From Streptomyces albiflavescens (GTDB lineage: Bacteria > Actinomycetota > Actinomycetes > Streptomycetales > Streptomycetaceae), in assembly GCF_014645835.1 (NCBI RefSeq), contig NZ_BMMM01000005.1:62001-126000 (forward strand): a DNA stretch of 64,000 bases. The letters run 5' to 3'. The notes beneath the pieces were generated by a model that made no database searches, was not told the DNA's origin, and saw only the letters and a program-made list of their open reading frames with translations. Made by a program: the position numbers and the translations under genes. This document shows positions 16,543-24,943 of this stretch, one piece after another; the stretch's first letter is position 1; every line of letters begins with the position of its first letter.

Positions 16543-17574
16543 ATGAGCAAGATCGCGTACCGAAAGATCGTCGTGGAGCGGTTCGGCGGCACCGAGACGA
16601 TGCGGCCCGTCGAGGCCACCCTGGCGGAGCCCCCGCCGGGGTATGCCCGAGTGAAGGTGCTGGCCAGCGGAGTGGGCTTCACGGACCTGATGGCGCGGTC
16701 GGGCGACTATCTGCTGCAGCGCAAGGTGCCCTTCACGCCCGGCTACGAACTCGTCGGCGAGATCGTGGACTTCACGCCCGACGGCCCCCGGCCGGCCTGG
16801 CTCCAGGAGGGGGTGCGCGTCGCCGTCTCCCTGACGAAGATGGCCGCCTACACCGAGTACATCTCCCTGCCGCTGTGGCAACTCGTCCCGCTGCCCGACG
16901 GCCTCGACCCGCTGGCGGCCGCCACGATCCCGCTCGACTACCTGACGGCCCTGAGCGTCCTGGAGACCCACGGCCGTGTCGCGACCGGGGACACGGTGCT
17001 CATCCAGGGCGCGAGCGGGGGAGTGGGGCAAGCGCTCAGCCGCCTCGGTGCACTGCGCGGACTCCGGATGTACGGCACCGCCTCGGCGCCCGGTGCCGAA
17101 GAACTGCTCGCACGGCACGGCGTGACGTTCATCGACTATCGCCGACAGGACTTCGAGACCGTGCTGCGCGAGCGCGAACCGGGCGGTGTCCAGGCGGTGT
17201 TCGACCACATCGGCGGGGCCGGGCTGCGCAAGGCGTACCGTGCTCTGTCGCCCGGCGGAGTACTGGTCAGCTACGCGTTCTCGGGCCGCCCAGGACGCAT
17301 GGTCGGTGACACCGTGCGCGGCGCGGCACGCGTGAAGGTGATGAATCTGCGGCCTGGCCGGCGCGCCGCGCTGAGCATGGTGCCGTTCGAGATCAAAGGC
17401 GATCACGCCTGGTACCGGGCGGGTCTGGAGCGCGTGCTCGAGATGGCGGCGCGCGGTGCGATCGCGCCACGGATCGGCTCCGTGCACCCGCTGATGAAGG
17501 CCGCCGACGTGCATGCCGCGCTCGAAAGCCGGGAGATCACCGGGAAGGCCGTCCTGGTGACGGACCAGGTGTGA
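16543..17574 (+). CDS. Zinc-type/quinone oxidoreductase (medium-chain reductase family)
   Basis: The 343-residue protein has the GroES-like N-terminal fold (ARVKVLASGVGFTDLMARSG and FTPGYELVGEIVDF) and a Rossmann domain with the AxxGGVG motif in LIQGASGGVGQALSRLG. DHIGGAGLRKAYRALSPGGV is typical of NADPH:quinone reductases. Structural zinc cysteines are missing, which favours the QOR branch. ATG 16543 follows GGTGAGG. It is probably repressed by the divergent MarR protein and may detoxify quinones or enones. Confidence 0.9.
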   Translation: MSKIAYRKIVVERFGGTETMRPVEATLAEPPPGYARVKVLASGVGFTDLMARSGDYLLQRKVPFTPGYELVGEIVDFTPDGPRPAWLQEGVRVAVSLTKMAAYTEYISLPLWQLVPLPDGLDPLAAATIPLDYLTALSVLETHGRVATGDTVLIQGASGGVGQALSRLGALRGLRMYGTASAPGAEELLARHGVTFIDYRRQDFETVLREREPGGVQAVFDHIGGAGLRKAYRALSPGGVLVSYAFSGRPGRMVGDTVRGAARVKVMNLRPGRRAALSMVPFEIKGDHAWYRAGLERVLEMAARGAIAPRIGSVHPLMKAADVHAALESREITGKAVLVTDQV

Positions 17575-17615
17575 CGGGCGGTTCCCGGCCCGGCCGGTAC
17601 CGCTCTGCATCACCC

Positions 17616-17655
17616 TTGACCTGGTGGTATTTACGGTTAAGTACCCGCGCGGTAC
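17616..17655 (+). promoter_or_regulatory. Promoter and palindromic operator of the TA operon
   Basis: TTGACC (17616-17621) and TAAGTA (17638-17643, spacer 16) form a plausible promoter. The inverted repeat GTACC-CGCGC-GGTAC (17641-17655) overlaps its -10 end, ten bases before the antitoxin ATG. Autorepression by the antitoxin is inferred. Confidence 0.5.
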
Positions 17656-17664
17656 CGTGAGGGC

Positions 17665-17910
17665 ATGCCAGCTCTCAACGTGGAGTTCAGCGACCGCGAA
17701 CTAGAGGACCTGCGGCAGATAGCCAAGGAGCGCGGTACGTCGATGAAGGCCCTGGTGCGGGAGGCGGCGGCTGCCGACATCGTGCGGCACCGGGCGCTGC
17801 AGGAAGGCGCGGAGGTGTTCCGCCGGTTCTTCGCCGCGCATGCCGACGAGTTCGCCGCCGCCTTCCCCGAGGACGAGCCACCCGCCAAGGGCGAGGGGCG
17901 GGTCGCCTGA
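17665..17910 (+). CDS. Ribbon-helix-helix antitoxin-like protein
   Basis: The 81-residue protein starts with a beta strand followed by helices, ALNVEFSDRELEDLRQIAKE and GTSMKALVREAAAADIVRHR, the pattern of RHH/CopG-type antitoxins. The acidic C-terminal tail would bind the toxin. It is followed after three bases by the toxin-like gene, and a palindrome lies in its promoter. Confidence 0.8.
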   Translation: MPALNVEFSDRELEDLRQIAKERGTSMKALVREAAAADIVRHRALQEGAEVFRRFFAAHADEFAAAFPEDEPPAKGEGRVA

Positions 17911-17913
17911 CCG

Positions 17914-18291
17914 ATGGCTCCCGTCATCCATATCGACGTGCCGTGGCTGCTCCAGCGCCATGAAGAGGTGCTGCCCGACCAGCCCACGGTCAACGACTTC
18001 TCGGCGCTCGTCGCCGCCGTGGCCCGCCACCGCGTCGACCCGCCCCGGCTCGGCGTCGACTCCGACCCCGCCTGGCGCGCAGCCGCGCTCCTGCACACCC
18101 TGGCCCTGCTCAAGCCGTTACCGGCCGCCAACGCCCGCTTCGCCTGTTCGGCGGCGGTCGCGTACATGTTCGTCAGCGGCGTCGGCGTCGACCCGCCGTA
18201 CGGCGCACTCGTCGATCTCGCCCGCGATCTGATCTCCGGCAAGACGGACGTCTACGGCGCGGCCGACCGACTGCGGTCCTGGCAGATCTGA
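17914..18291 (+). CDS. Fic/Doc-type toxin-like protein with a degenerate active-site motif
   Basis: The 125-residue protein is of Doc size: IDVPWLLQRHEEVLPDQPTV at the N-terminus, helices with AAALLHTLALL, then KPLPAANARFACSAAVAYMF. The last segment aligns with the Doc/Fic loop HxFx(D/E)AN(K/G)R, but the catalytic His is Lys, the Phe is Leu and the acidic residue is Ala; Asn and Arg are kept. It is coupled to an RHH antitoxin. Canonical Fic AMPylation or Doc kinase chemistry is therefore doubtful. Similar proteins occur widely in Streptomyces and are called Fic toxins by homology. Confidence 0.75.
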   Translation: MAPVIHIDVPWLLQRHEEVLPDQPTVNDFSALVAAVARHRVDPPRLGVDSDPAWRAAALLHTLALLKPLPAANARFACSAAVAYMFVSGVGVDPPYGALVDLARDLISGKTDVYGAADRLRSWQI

Positions 18292-19140
18292 CGGAGCGTC
18301 CCGCCTCCCGTGGGGGAGTAGCTGACGGGGCGAGGAGGAGGGCCGAGGCGGATCTCGTCGTCCGCAGAGCCCGATCGGCCTGAATTCACGGGCCCCGGGG
18401 CGGCGTGAGAATTCCTGGCGCTGGCAGCCTTCGTGCTCTACCGCAGCCGCCGTACCCCAGGCCCATGCCGGCTGTTTGTGGAACCCGAAGCGGCGTCCTG
18501 CGTTGTGGGGAGCTGCGCCCGGGGCAGGCCGACGAACGTGACCACCGGCGACACCATCTTGAAGGGCCCCATTACGGTAAGTCCGTCCAGTCTCGGGGCA
18601 TCGGGCCGGGAGTGCGGCAGCGGGCCCCGCCCTCGGGGCCGCCGACCGAGGGCGGGAGGATCGGGGTCGGCGGCCCGGTTTCGCGCGGGAGAGCCGCCAT
18701 CCTGCGCGGGGCCTCCGAGAAGGGCCGGTTCCAGTGGACTACGGGCCTCCGTGTGCCGGGAGCGTGCGCGGGCCGCCGGCGTGTGCGCGCGGTTCACACG
18801 GGGCGCACGGAATTTCGAAAGCCGGTGCGAGCGGCGCGAGTTGCCTCGGGATCTGACTTTCTTTCAACGATGCGGATGTTGCTCAAGTGCCTTGTTGGTC
18901 ATGAGCGTGTTGTGCGAGGGTTAACGTGCTGCGCGGGGTCAAAGGTCGGGTCTGAATCGCCGTTCACTATTCCGGGGCTGTCGTCGAGCTCATAAGGCTC
19001 TTGACCGGCGGTCGCCGTACGGCCTTCGCTCCCGATGGTTTTCCCGGCGCTCCGTCAAAAAGGTATGCACCAATCAGGGCTCCTTTTCGGCGGACAAGAA
19101 CTTCTGTGTGCCACCTTGCACCTTGGAAGGAACCCGCTCT
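18292..19140. other. Long non-coding interval
   Basis: There is no open frame with a convincing start and codon bias. The right third (about 18830-19090) is clearly richer in A and T than the surroundings, for example CTTTCTTTCAACGATGCGG and CGTCAAAAAGGTATGC, as expected for a promoter and long leader of the lectin gene. No RNA gene could be identified by eye. Confidence 0.5.
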
Positions 19141-21018
19141 GTGCACACCCCCCACCCCCCTCGTCCCCCTTATCCGCCCAGTGGCGTTCCCGGTGAATCC
19201 GATGAGAGTCTCGCCGTCCTGCTGAGAGGGCGGCCGGAGAGCGATGCCGCTCATCCCGTCGCGCTGTTGATGGCCCGGCACTGGCAGTCGGCGTACGACT
19301 ACGCGGTCATCTGCCTCGCTTCTTCGGCGAACGTCGCCTCCCTGGTGACCGCGACTTCCTACCACCGGACACTCGACCGTCTCGTGCAGGGCGAATCCGG
19401 TCTGGCGCTCCGGCCCCAACTCCTCGTGACGGTAAGGGACACCGTCAAGGAGTGGTCCGCGGACGATCGGATATCCGGTGTTCTGCCGGACTTGAGGAAA
19501 CCCGCGGGGGGCCGCGGTATGCGCGCGGCGAAGTCCATGACGGCCGAAAATCGGAAGCTCGCCGAGCGCGCTTTCCATGCTCTCCCCGCACTGGCCCGGT
19601 GCCTGCTGTGGCACACGGAGGTCGAGGCCGAGCCCATATCCGTACCAGCCGGTCTGTCGGGCATGGATACCGACATGGCGTCGGCGGCTCTTGAGCAGGC
19701 CCGGGAGCAATTCCGGGAGGCCTGTGTACGCGCCCACCGGGAACTCGCGCCGAGCAAGGAATGCGGCTTCCACAACCGGTTGCTGGACGTACCGATTCGT
19801 CGGGGCGGCGCCTTGCTGCCCGATGTGCAAGAGCATCTGATCGAGTGCCCGTACTGTCGATACGCGGCCGAGCAACTCAGCCATTTCGAGGGCGGGTTGG
19901 GCGTGCTGCTCGCCGAGGCGGTACTCGGCTGGGGCGCACGGCGGTATCTCGACTCCCGCCCGGGGCGCGCGGGGCAAGCGGTGCGCCCCCGGGTGGGATC
20001 CCCTTTCGGTGGCCGGCGGCAGGGAAGTAGCGGAGGTTCCGGCAGCGGCGGCCGTCCGGGAAGCGGTGGACGTCATCGTCTGCTGTCCCAGATCCCGGCT
20101 CCGCCCCGCGCGGCCCAGCCGGGGCAGCGGCCGCCGAAGGCCCTGCTCACCGGTGCGGGCCTGTCGGCAGCCCTGCTCGTGACCGTCCTCGCCACCAGCC
20201 TGTGGTCGCACGACGACCGGGGCGCCGACCCCACGGCGTCCACCGGCGCGAGCAGCAGCCGCACCCTGTCGCCCACCCCGGGTTCCCAGGACCCGCCCGC
20301 CGTGTCCTCGCCCCCCACCTCGGCCGGACTCCCGACGGCCACCGAGCAGACCCGGCTGCGCAACCTCGCCGCCGACCTGTGCCTCGACATCCGGGGCGGC
20401 ACGGCGAAGGCCGGCGCCGAGACCCGGCTGGCGGTGTGCTCGTCCGCCTGGACCCAACAGTGGTCGTACGACGGAGACGGTCTGCTCCGCAGCATCGCCA
20501 ACCCCGAGCTGTGCCTCGACTCGCACGCTGACAACGGTGTCGTGTTCCTGGACCGCTGTGTCGCCAAGAGCGCGGCCCACGGCGACAACGAGCGCTATGA
20601 CCTCACCGTGCGGGGCGAGTTGCTGCCCCGATGGAACGACAGGCTCGCGGTCGCGCCCGCGTCCACCGACCCGGACGCCGACGTTGTCGTGAAGGTGCGC
20701 GACGGCTCCGATCTGCAGCGCTGGCGGACCGACGCGGCCTCGGCCGATCCCGAGTCGCTGTCGATCGCGGGCACGACCAGCCCCACGACACAGCCCGCCA
20801 GCCACTCGCCGTCGGCCGACAGCACGCCCGAAGCGCCCGGCGAGCAGCCGACGGGCGAGCCGGCCGCCCCCGGGACCACCCCGTCGGAGACCTACCAGGA
20901 ACCGCGCGCCGTGGCCGTCAGCGACGACGACGCTGACGACGACGGCGACGCGAGCCCGGCACCCGCGTTGCCGCTGCCCGTACGACTCCCCGACATCAGT
21001 ACAGGAGTGGGGCTGTGA
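19141..21018 (+). CDS. Membrane-anchored ricin-type lectin protein with zinc-finger-like cytoplasmic part
   Basis: The product is 625 residues from GTG 19141, which follows GGAAGGA. The N-terminal ~250 residues resemble a degenerate sigma-region-2-like helix (PVALLMARHWQSAYDYAVIC) and an anti-sigma-type zinc finger HLIECPYCRYAAEQL (H-x3-C-x2-C, about residue 232). A Gly/Ser-rich linker leads to one membrane segment (LLTGAGLSAALLVTVLATSL, about 332-352). The outer part has a Pro/Ser/Thr stalk and a ricin beta-trefoil domain with repeated LCLD and QxW signatures (QQWSYDG, QRWR), then an acidic/proline-rich tail. It may sense glycans and signal inward; the partner is unknown. Confidence 0.8.
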   Translation: MHTPHPPRPPYPPSGVPGESDESLAVLLRGRPESDAAHPVALLMARHWQSAYDYAVICLASSANVASLVTATSYHRTLDRLVQGESGLALRPQLLVTVRDTVKEWSADDRISGVLPDLRKPAGGRGMRAAKSMTAENRKLAERAFHALPALARCLLWHTEVEAEPISVPAGLSGMDTDMASAALEQAREQFREACVRAHRELAPSKECGFHNRLLDVPIRRGGALLPDVQEHLIECPYCRYAAEQLSHFEGGLGVLLAEAVLGWGARRYLDSRPGRAGQAVRPRVGSPFGGRRQGSSGGSGSGGRPGSGGRHRLLSQIPAPPRAAQPGQRPPKALLTGAGLSAALLVTVLATSLWSHDDRGADPTASTGASSSRTLSPTPGSQDPPAVSSPPTSAGLPTATEQTRLRNLAADLCLDIRGGTAKAGAETRLAVCSSAWTQQWSYDGDGLLRSIANPELCLDSHADNGVVFLDRCVAKSAAHGDNERYDLTVRGELLPRWNDRLAVAPASTDPDADVVVKVRDGSDLQRWRTDAASADPESLSIAGTTSPTTQPASHSPSADSTPEAPGEQPTGEPAAPGTTPSETYQEPRAVAVSDDDADDDGDASPAPALPLPVRLPDISTGVGL

Positions 21019-21020
21019 CG

Positions 21021-21998
21021 TTATGAGACGACATCGCGCGGCGGCTTGCCGGCCACGAAGTCGGCGGCGTTCTGGACGGCCGCCAGCGCGATCCGGACGA
21101 GCGTCTCGCGCGTCACGCCCGCGACATGCGGTGAGAGCACCACGTTCGGGGCCTTGAGCAACCGCAGGGCCTCGGTGGGCGGTTCGGGGTCGAAGACGTC
21201 GATTCCCGCTCCGGCCAGGGCGCCCGCCTCCAGCGCGTCCGCGAGGGCGTCCTGGTCGATCAGGGCGCCCCGCGCGGTGTTGACCACGAACGCCGTCGGC
21301 TTGAGAAGCGCGAGCCGCTCGGCGTTGAGCAGATGCCGGGTGTCATCGGTGAGCGGCGCGTGCAGCGTGATGTAGTCCGACGTGCGCAGCAGTTCGTCGA
21401 GCTCGACATGGCGGGCACCGCCGAGCCGGGCCTCCGTCTCGGCGTCGACGGGCTGCGGACCGGCGTACACGATGCTCATGTCGAACGCGAGCGCGCGGCG
21501 GGCGACTTCCTCGCCGATGTGCCCGAGTCCGACGATGCCGAGGGTCTTTCCGGACAGTTCGGTGATGGACTGCTGCAGTCGAGGCAGCGCCCAGTCGGCG
21601 TCGACGAGCGCGGTGTGCGCCGGAACGAGCTGCTTGGCGAGGGCCAGCATGAGCGCGAAGGTCTGCTCGGCGACATTCTGCTTCTCGGCGCCACTGGAGC
21701 CGATGTTGCAGACGGGCACACCCTTGGCGCGCGCCGTGTCCAGGTCGACGTAGTCGAAGCCGTGGCTGGCGCACTGGATGAGTTCCAAGTCCGGTGCGGC
21801 GGAGATGTGTTCGGCGGTCACCGGGCCGAGTCCGGTGATGATGACGTGTGCCGCGCGCAGCGCGTCGGGGTCCTCGTCGGTCGCCTCCACGACGGTGACG
21901 TGGGCCTCTCCGGGGAAGATGGTGGCGAGGGCGGCGCCCGCCGTGCGGCCCCCGACGTGCGGCGAGACGACGGCCAGGACGTTCTTCGTGTCGGTCAT
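21021..21998 (-). CDS. D-isomer-specific 2-hydroxyacid dehydrogenase
   Basis: The 325-residue NAD-dependent dehydrogenase has LGIVGLGHIGEEVARRALAF as the dinucleotide fold. The catalytic Arg is in VVNTARGALIDQDALADALE, the Glu in AGIDVFDPEPPTEA and the His in VVLSPHVAGVT. It overlaps the upstream alpha-hydroxyacid oxidase by ATGA, so the two form a pair acting on 2-hydroxyacids. The convergent lectin gene ends only two bases away. The physiological substrate is unknown. Confidence 0.92.
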   Translation of the reverse strand: MTDTKNVLAVVSPHVGGRTAGAALATIFPGEAHVTVVEATDEDPDALRAAHVIITGLGPVTAEHISAAPDLELIQCASHGFDYVDLDTARAKGVPVCNIGSSGAEKQNVAEQTFALMLALAKQLVPAHTALVDADWALPRLQQSITELSGKTLGIVGLGHIGEEVARRALAFDMSIVYAGPQPVDAETEARLGGARHVELDELLRTSDYITLHAPLTDDTRHLLNAERLALLKPTAFVVNTARGALIDQDALADALEAGALAGAGIDVFDPEPPTEALRLLKAPNVVLSPHVAGVTRETLVRIALAAVQNAADFVAGKPPRDVVS

Positions 21999-23164
21999 GC
22001 GTTTTCCTCGATCAGGTCGTCGGGGCCGAGGGTGGCGGGGCGGGCATGCCCCGACAGAGCGAGCGTGAGATCGAACTCGGCGAGCAGGCAGCGGATGACG
22101 TGCTCGACGCCCGCCTGCCCGTCGAGGCCGAGCCCGTAGGCGTACGGGCGTCCGACGAGGACGGCCTCGGCGCCCAGGGCGAGTGCCTTGAAGATGTCGT
22201 CGCCCGTACGGACCCCGCTGTCGAAGAGAACGCTCAGCCGGTCTCCTGCCGCCTCGACCACGCGGGGCAGCGCGTCGGCGGCCGCGACCGAGCCCGCCAC
22301 CTGTCGGCCACCGTGGTTGGAGACGACCACGCCGTCCATTCCGGCGCTCGCGGCACGGCGGGCGTCGTCCGGGTGCAGGATCCCCTTGAGGACGATCGGG
22401 CCGTCCCAGTTCTCCCGCAGGAACTCCAGGTCCGGCCAGGTCTTGCCGGGGTCCGCGAACATGCCGACGAAGTGCATCACGGCCGCGTTCGGGTCCTCGT
22501 GCACCGGCTTGGCGAGGCCCGCCTGGAACGCCGGGTCGGAGAAGTAGTTGGCGGTGCCGACGCCGTGCAGGAACGGCAGATAGGCCTGGTCGAGGTCGCG
22601 CGGGCGCCAGGCCAGCAGGGGAGTGTCGAGGGTGACGAGCAGCGCGGTGAACCCGGCCGCCTTCGCCCGGTTCAGGAAGCTCCGGGTGACCTCGCGGTCC
22701 TTTGCCCAGTACAGCTGGAACCAGCGCTCCGCGTCACCCATCGCCTCCGCGACCTGCTCCATGGGGGTGCTGGAGGCCGAGGACAGGATGTACGGGACGC
22801 CCTGCGCCGCGGCGGCCCGCGCGGCGGCGGACTCCGCGTCCGGGTGCATGATCGACAGCACGCCCACCGGCGCGAGCGCCAGCGGCGCGGGCAGCGGACG
22901 CCCCAACACCTCGACGGACAGGTCGCGTTCGTGCACATCGCGCAGCATGCGGGGTACGATCCGGCGCCGGTCGAGGGCGGCCCGGTTGGCACGGGCGGTG
23001 CTGCCGCTGCCCGCGCTTCCCGCCACATAGCCGACCGGACCGGGCCCGAGCCGCTGCTCGGTGAGCTCCTCCAGCCGGGTCAGATCGGTGGGCAGCCGCG
23101 GTACGGCACCCGTCATTCCGTTCAGATAGATCTCGTACTGGAAGTCGGCCCAATGCTTCGCCAT
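21995..23164 (-). CDS. FMN-dependent alpha-hydroxyacid oxidase / lactate 2-monooxygenase family
   Basis: The 389-residue TIM-barrel flavoenzyme starts at ATG 23164 (MAKHWADFQYEIYLNG). Active-site SNHGGRQVAGSVAAADALP holds the catalytic His and Arg, and FDSGVRTGDDIFKALALGAE plus VLVGRPYAYGL bind the FMN phosphate. The N-terminal EIYLNG and GYVAGSAGSG match lactate 2-monooxygenase-like members. It forms an operon with the downstream 2-hydroxyacid dehydrogenase. The PucR-like regulator is divergent and may control it. Confidence 0.9.
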   Translation of the reverse strand: MAKHWADFQYEIYLNGMTGAVPRLPTDLTRLEELTEQRLGPGPVGYVAGSAGSGSTARANRAALDRRRIVPRMLRDVHERDLSVEVLGRPLPAPLALAPVGVLSIMHPDAESAAARAAAAQGVPYILSSASSTPMEQVAEAMGDAERWFQLYWAKDREVTRSFLNRAKAAGFTALLVTLDTPLLAWRPRDLDQAYLPFLHGVGTANYFSDPAFQAGLAKPVHEDPNAAVMHFVGMFADPGKTWPDLEFLRENWDGPIVLKGILHPDDARRAASAGMDGVVVSNHGGRQVAGSVAAADALPRVVEAAGDRLSVLFDSGVRTGDDIFKALALGAEAVLVGRPYAYGLGLDGQAGVEHVIRCLLAEFDLTLALSGHARPATLGPDDLIEENA

Positions 23165-23277
23165 CCGTACGTCCCGCCTCTCGTCCCTGAGACTGCGCTG
23201 TACGACGTCGATCCTGGCGACTGTGACAAGGTCCGTCCACTGTGGTGCGCACATCGCGCGGCTGGGATTATCACCCT

Positions 23278-24468
23278 GTGACAAGCAAGCCCGCAGAAGT
23301 CCCCACCGGAGCCAGGGAACGCATCCGGCAGGAGATGGTCGCCGATCCACGTGTCGTGGAGGCGATCGTCGCCGCGGTGCACGAACAGGTCCCGGTGTAC
23401 GCGGCGCTCGACGACAGTCGGCTGCCGGAGGTACGGGCCATCGCGGCCTGGGGACTGGAACGCCTGCTGCACCTCTGGGCGACCGACGGCACCCTGGAAC
23501 CCGCCGACCTCAGGCGGTTCCGGGGCATCGCCGCGGCCCGCGCGGCCGACGGGCGCCCCGTGCAGGCGGTGCTGCGTGCCTACCGGGTGGCCGGCACCGT
23601 CCTCACGGACGAGATCGCGGCCCGCGCGCCCCGACTCACCGCCGCGGACGCCTTCGCGCTCGCCCGGATGCTGCTGACCGCGCTCGACACACTCTCCGAG
23701 GAGATGGCCACGGCGTACGCCGCGACCAGCGAAGACCTCGCCGGGGACCGCGACCGTGCACTGCGACTGCTGCTCGACGACCTGATAGCGGGGCGGCACG
23801 CTTCGGTGGGCGCGCTGACGGACCGGTCGGCCCGGCTCGGCATCCACATCCCGGACACGTACTGCCTGTTGGTGGCGGAACCGGTCGGCACGGACCGTCC
23901 CGACTTGGCGCACGAGGAGGCGACGGGGCTCCTCGACACGCTGGCCGTTCCGGGCGACGAGGCCACCTCTTTGGCGACGGTGCGCGGCTCCCGTGCCGTT
24001 CTGCTGCTGCCGGCCGGGGCGGCCGCCGGGGCGGGAGCGATCCTGGGCGCGCGGTCCTGGCGGGGTTGCGCGATCACCGGCGAGAGCCTGGACCGGGTCG
24101 CCGTCGCCCACCGCCTGGCCGCCGACGCCCTCGACACGGCACCCGCCCACGCCCACCGACCGGGCCACCTCCTCACCGACGCCGACGCCCATGTCCTCGC
24201 GCTGCTCGCCGGGCACCCGGCCGCCGCGCCGGACCACATCGCCCGCCTCGTCCTCGGCCCGCTCACCGACCCGGGCCGGCAGCACCTCCTGGAGGCGCTC
24301 ACCGCATACATCGACACGGGCTCGGCGAGCGCCGCCGCCCGCGAACTGCATCTCCACGCCCAGTCCCTGCGCTACCGCCTGCGCCGCATCCGCGAACTCA
24401 CGGGCCGCGACCCCCGCGACCCGTGGCAACGGCTGACGCTGGACATCGCTCGCACGGTCAGGTCCTGA
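23278..24468 (+). CDS. PucR/CdaR-type helix-turn-helix regulator
   Basis: About 396 residues. A helical N-terminal sensor-like region (about 20-170, VYAALDDSRLPEVRAIAAWG and RAYRVAGTVLTDEI) is followed by a GGDEF-like PucR middle part. The C-terminal PucR HTH is SASAAARELHLHAQSLRYRLRRI with ELTGRDPRDPWQRLTLDIA. GTG 23278 has no strong ribosome site; an upstream GTG at 23242 is possible. It is divergent from the oxidase/dehydrogenase operon with 113 bases between, which suggests 2-hydroxyacid-linked control. Confidence 0.87.
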   Translation: MTSKPAEVPTGARERIRQEMVADPRVVEAIVAAVHEQVPVYAALDDSRLPEVRAIAAWGLERLLHLWATDGTLEPADLRRFRGIAAARAADGRPVQAVLRAYRVAGTVLTDEIAARAPRLTAADAFALARMLLTALDTLSEEMATAYAATSEDLAGDRDRALRLLLDDLIAGRHASVGALTDRSARLGIHIPDTYCLLVAEPVGTDRPDLAHEEATGLLDTLAVPGDEATSLATVRGSRAVLLLPAGAAAGAGAILGARSWRGCAITGESLDRVAVAHRLAADALDTAPAHAHRPGHLLTDADAHVLALLAGHPAAAPDHIARLVLGPLTDPGRQHLLEALTAYIDTGSASAAARELHLHAQSLRYRLRRIRELTGRDPRDPWQRLTLDIARTVRS

Positions 24469-24565
24469 GTCCTCGCCGGTGGCGGGGGCGCGCGGTCAGG
24501 ACCCAGTCACCGGACGGGGTCCCGGTCGAAGCCGGGTGCCGAAGTAATCGCAAGGGGTGTTGTCA

Positions 24566-24582
24566 TTGCAAGTAATATGCAA
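24566..24582. promoter_or_regulatory. Orphan palindrome TTGCA-N7-TGCAA
   Basis: TTGCA (24566-24570) and TGCAA (24578-24582) flank an AT-rich heptamer, between convergent genes where no promoter is expected. It looks like a MarR/PadR-type operator, but no target gene is obvious. Confidence 0.35.
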
Positions 24583-24607
24583 CAGGCTGAGGGTGAAGTA
24601 GATACCC

Positions 24608-24943
24608 TCACAGCGCGAGCCGTGAGAATCCGCCTCCCTCAGGAGGGGGAGAAGTGCGCTTCCGATTCTGCTCGGTGGCCTTCCATCGCTGGTACTCGTC
24701 GGGCAGGCACACCGCGCACGGCCGGTATCCGGCGGCGATCGCGTCGCCTTCGTCGGCGAAGAAGACCCGGTACTGCACGTAGGGGCCGCGGCCCATCGCG
24801 CGCAGTGCCGAGGGGCAGTCCAGGCGCCCGTACACCTTTCCGCGCCGGTGTCCGCCGAGCGTGCCCGGCGTGCTGCTTCGGTACGGCTTGTTGTCCGGGC
24901 CGCGCAGTGTGTACGTGCGCTGCCCGCTTGTCGGGTCGGTCAT
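24608..24943 (-). CDS. Ada-type metal-binding-domain protein
   Basis: The 111-residue protein contains GDAIAAGYRPCAVCLPDEYQ, which matches the second half of the Ada N-terminal zinc domain (RPCxxC...). RGPDNKPYRSSTPGTLGG and YGRLDCPSALRA could supply the other cysteine. It lacks the Ada AraC and methyltransferase domains. Its ATG overlaps the TGA of the 2OG-oxygenase gene (ATGA), so it is the third gene of a repair-like operon with ogt at the head. It might repair methylphosphotriesters or act as an alkylation sensor. Confidence 0.75.
   Translation of the reverse strand: MTDPTSGQRTYTLRGPDNKPYRSSTPGTLGGHRRGKVYGRLDCPSALRAMGRGPYVQYRVFFADEGDAIAAGYRPCAVCLPDEYQRWKATEQNRKRTSPPPEGGGFSRLAL

Noticed and set aside
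18405..18995. Overlapping ORFs in the interval before the lectin gene
   Set aside because: They lack ribosome sites and consistent third-position bias, and no protein motif is visible.
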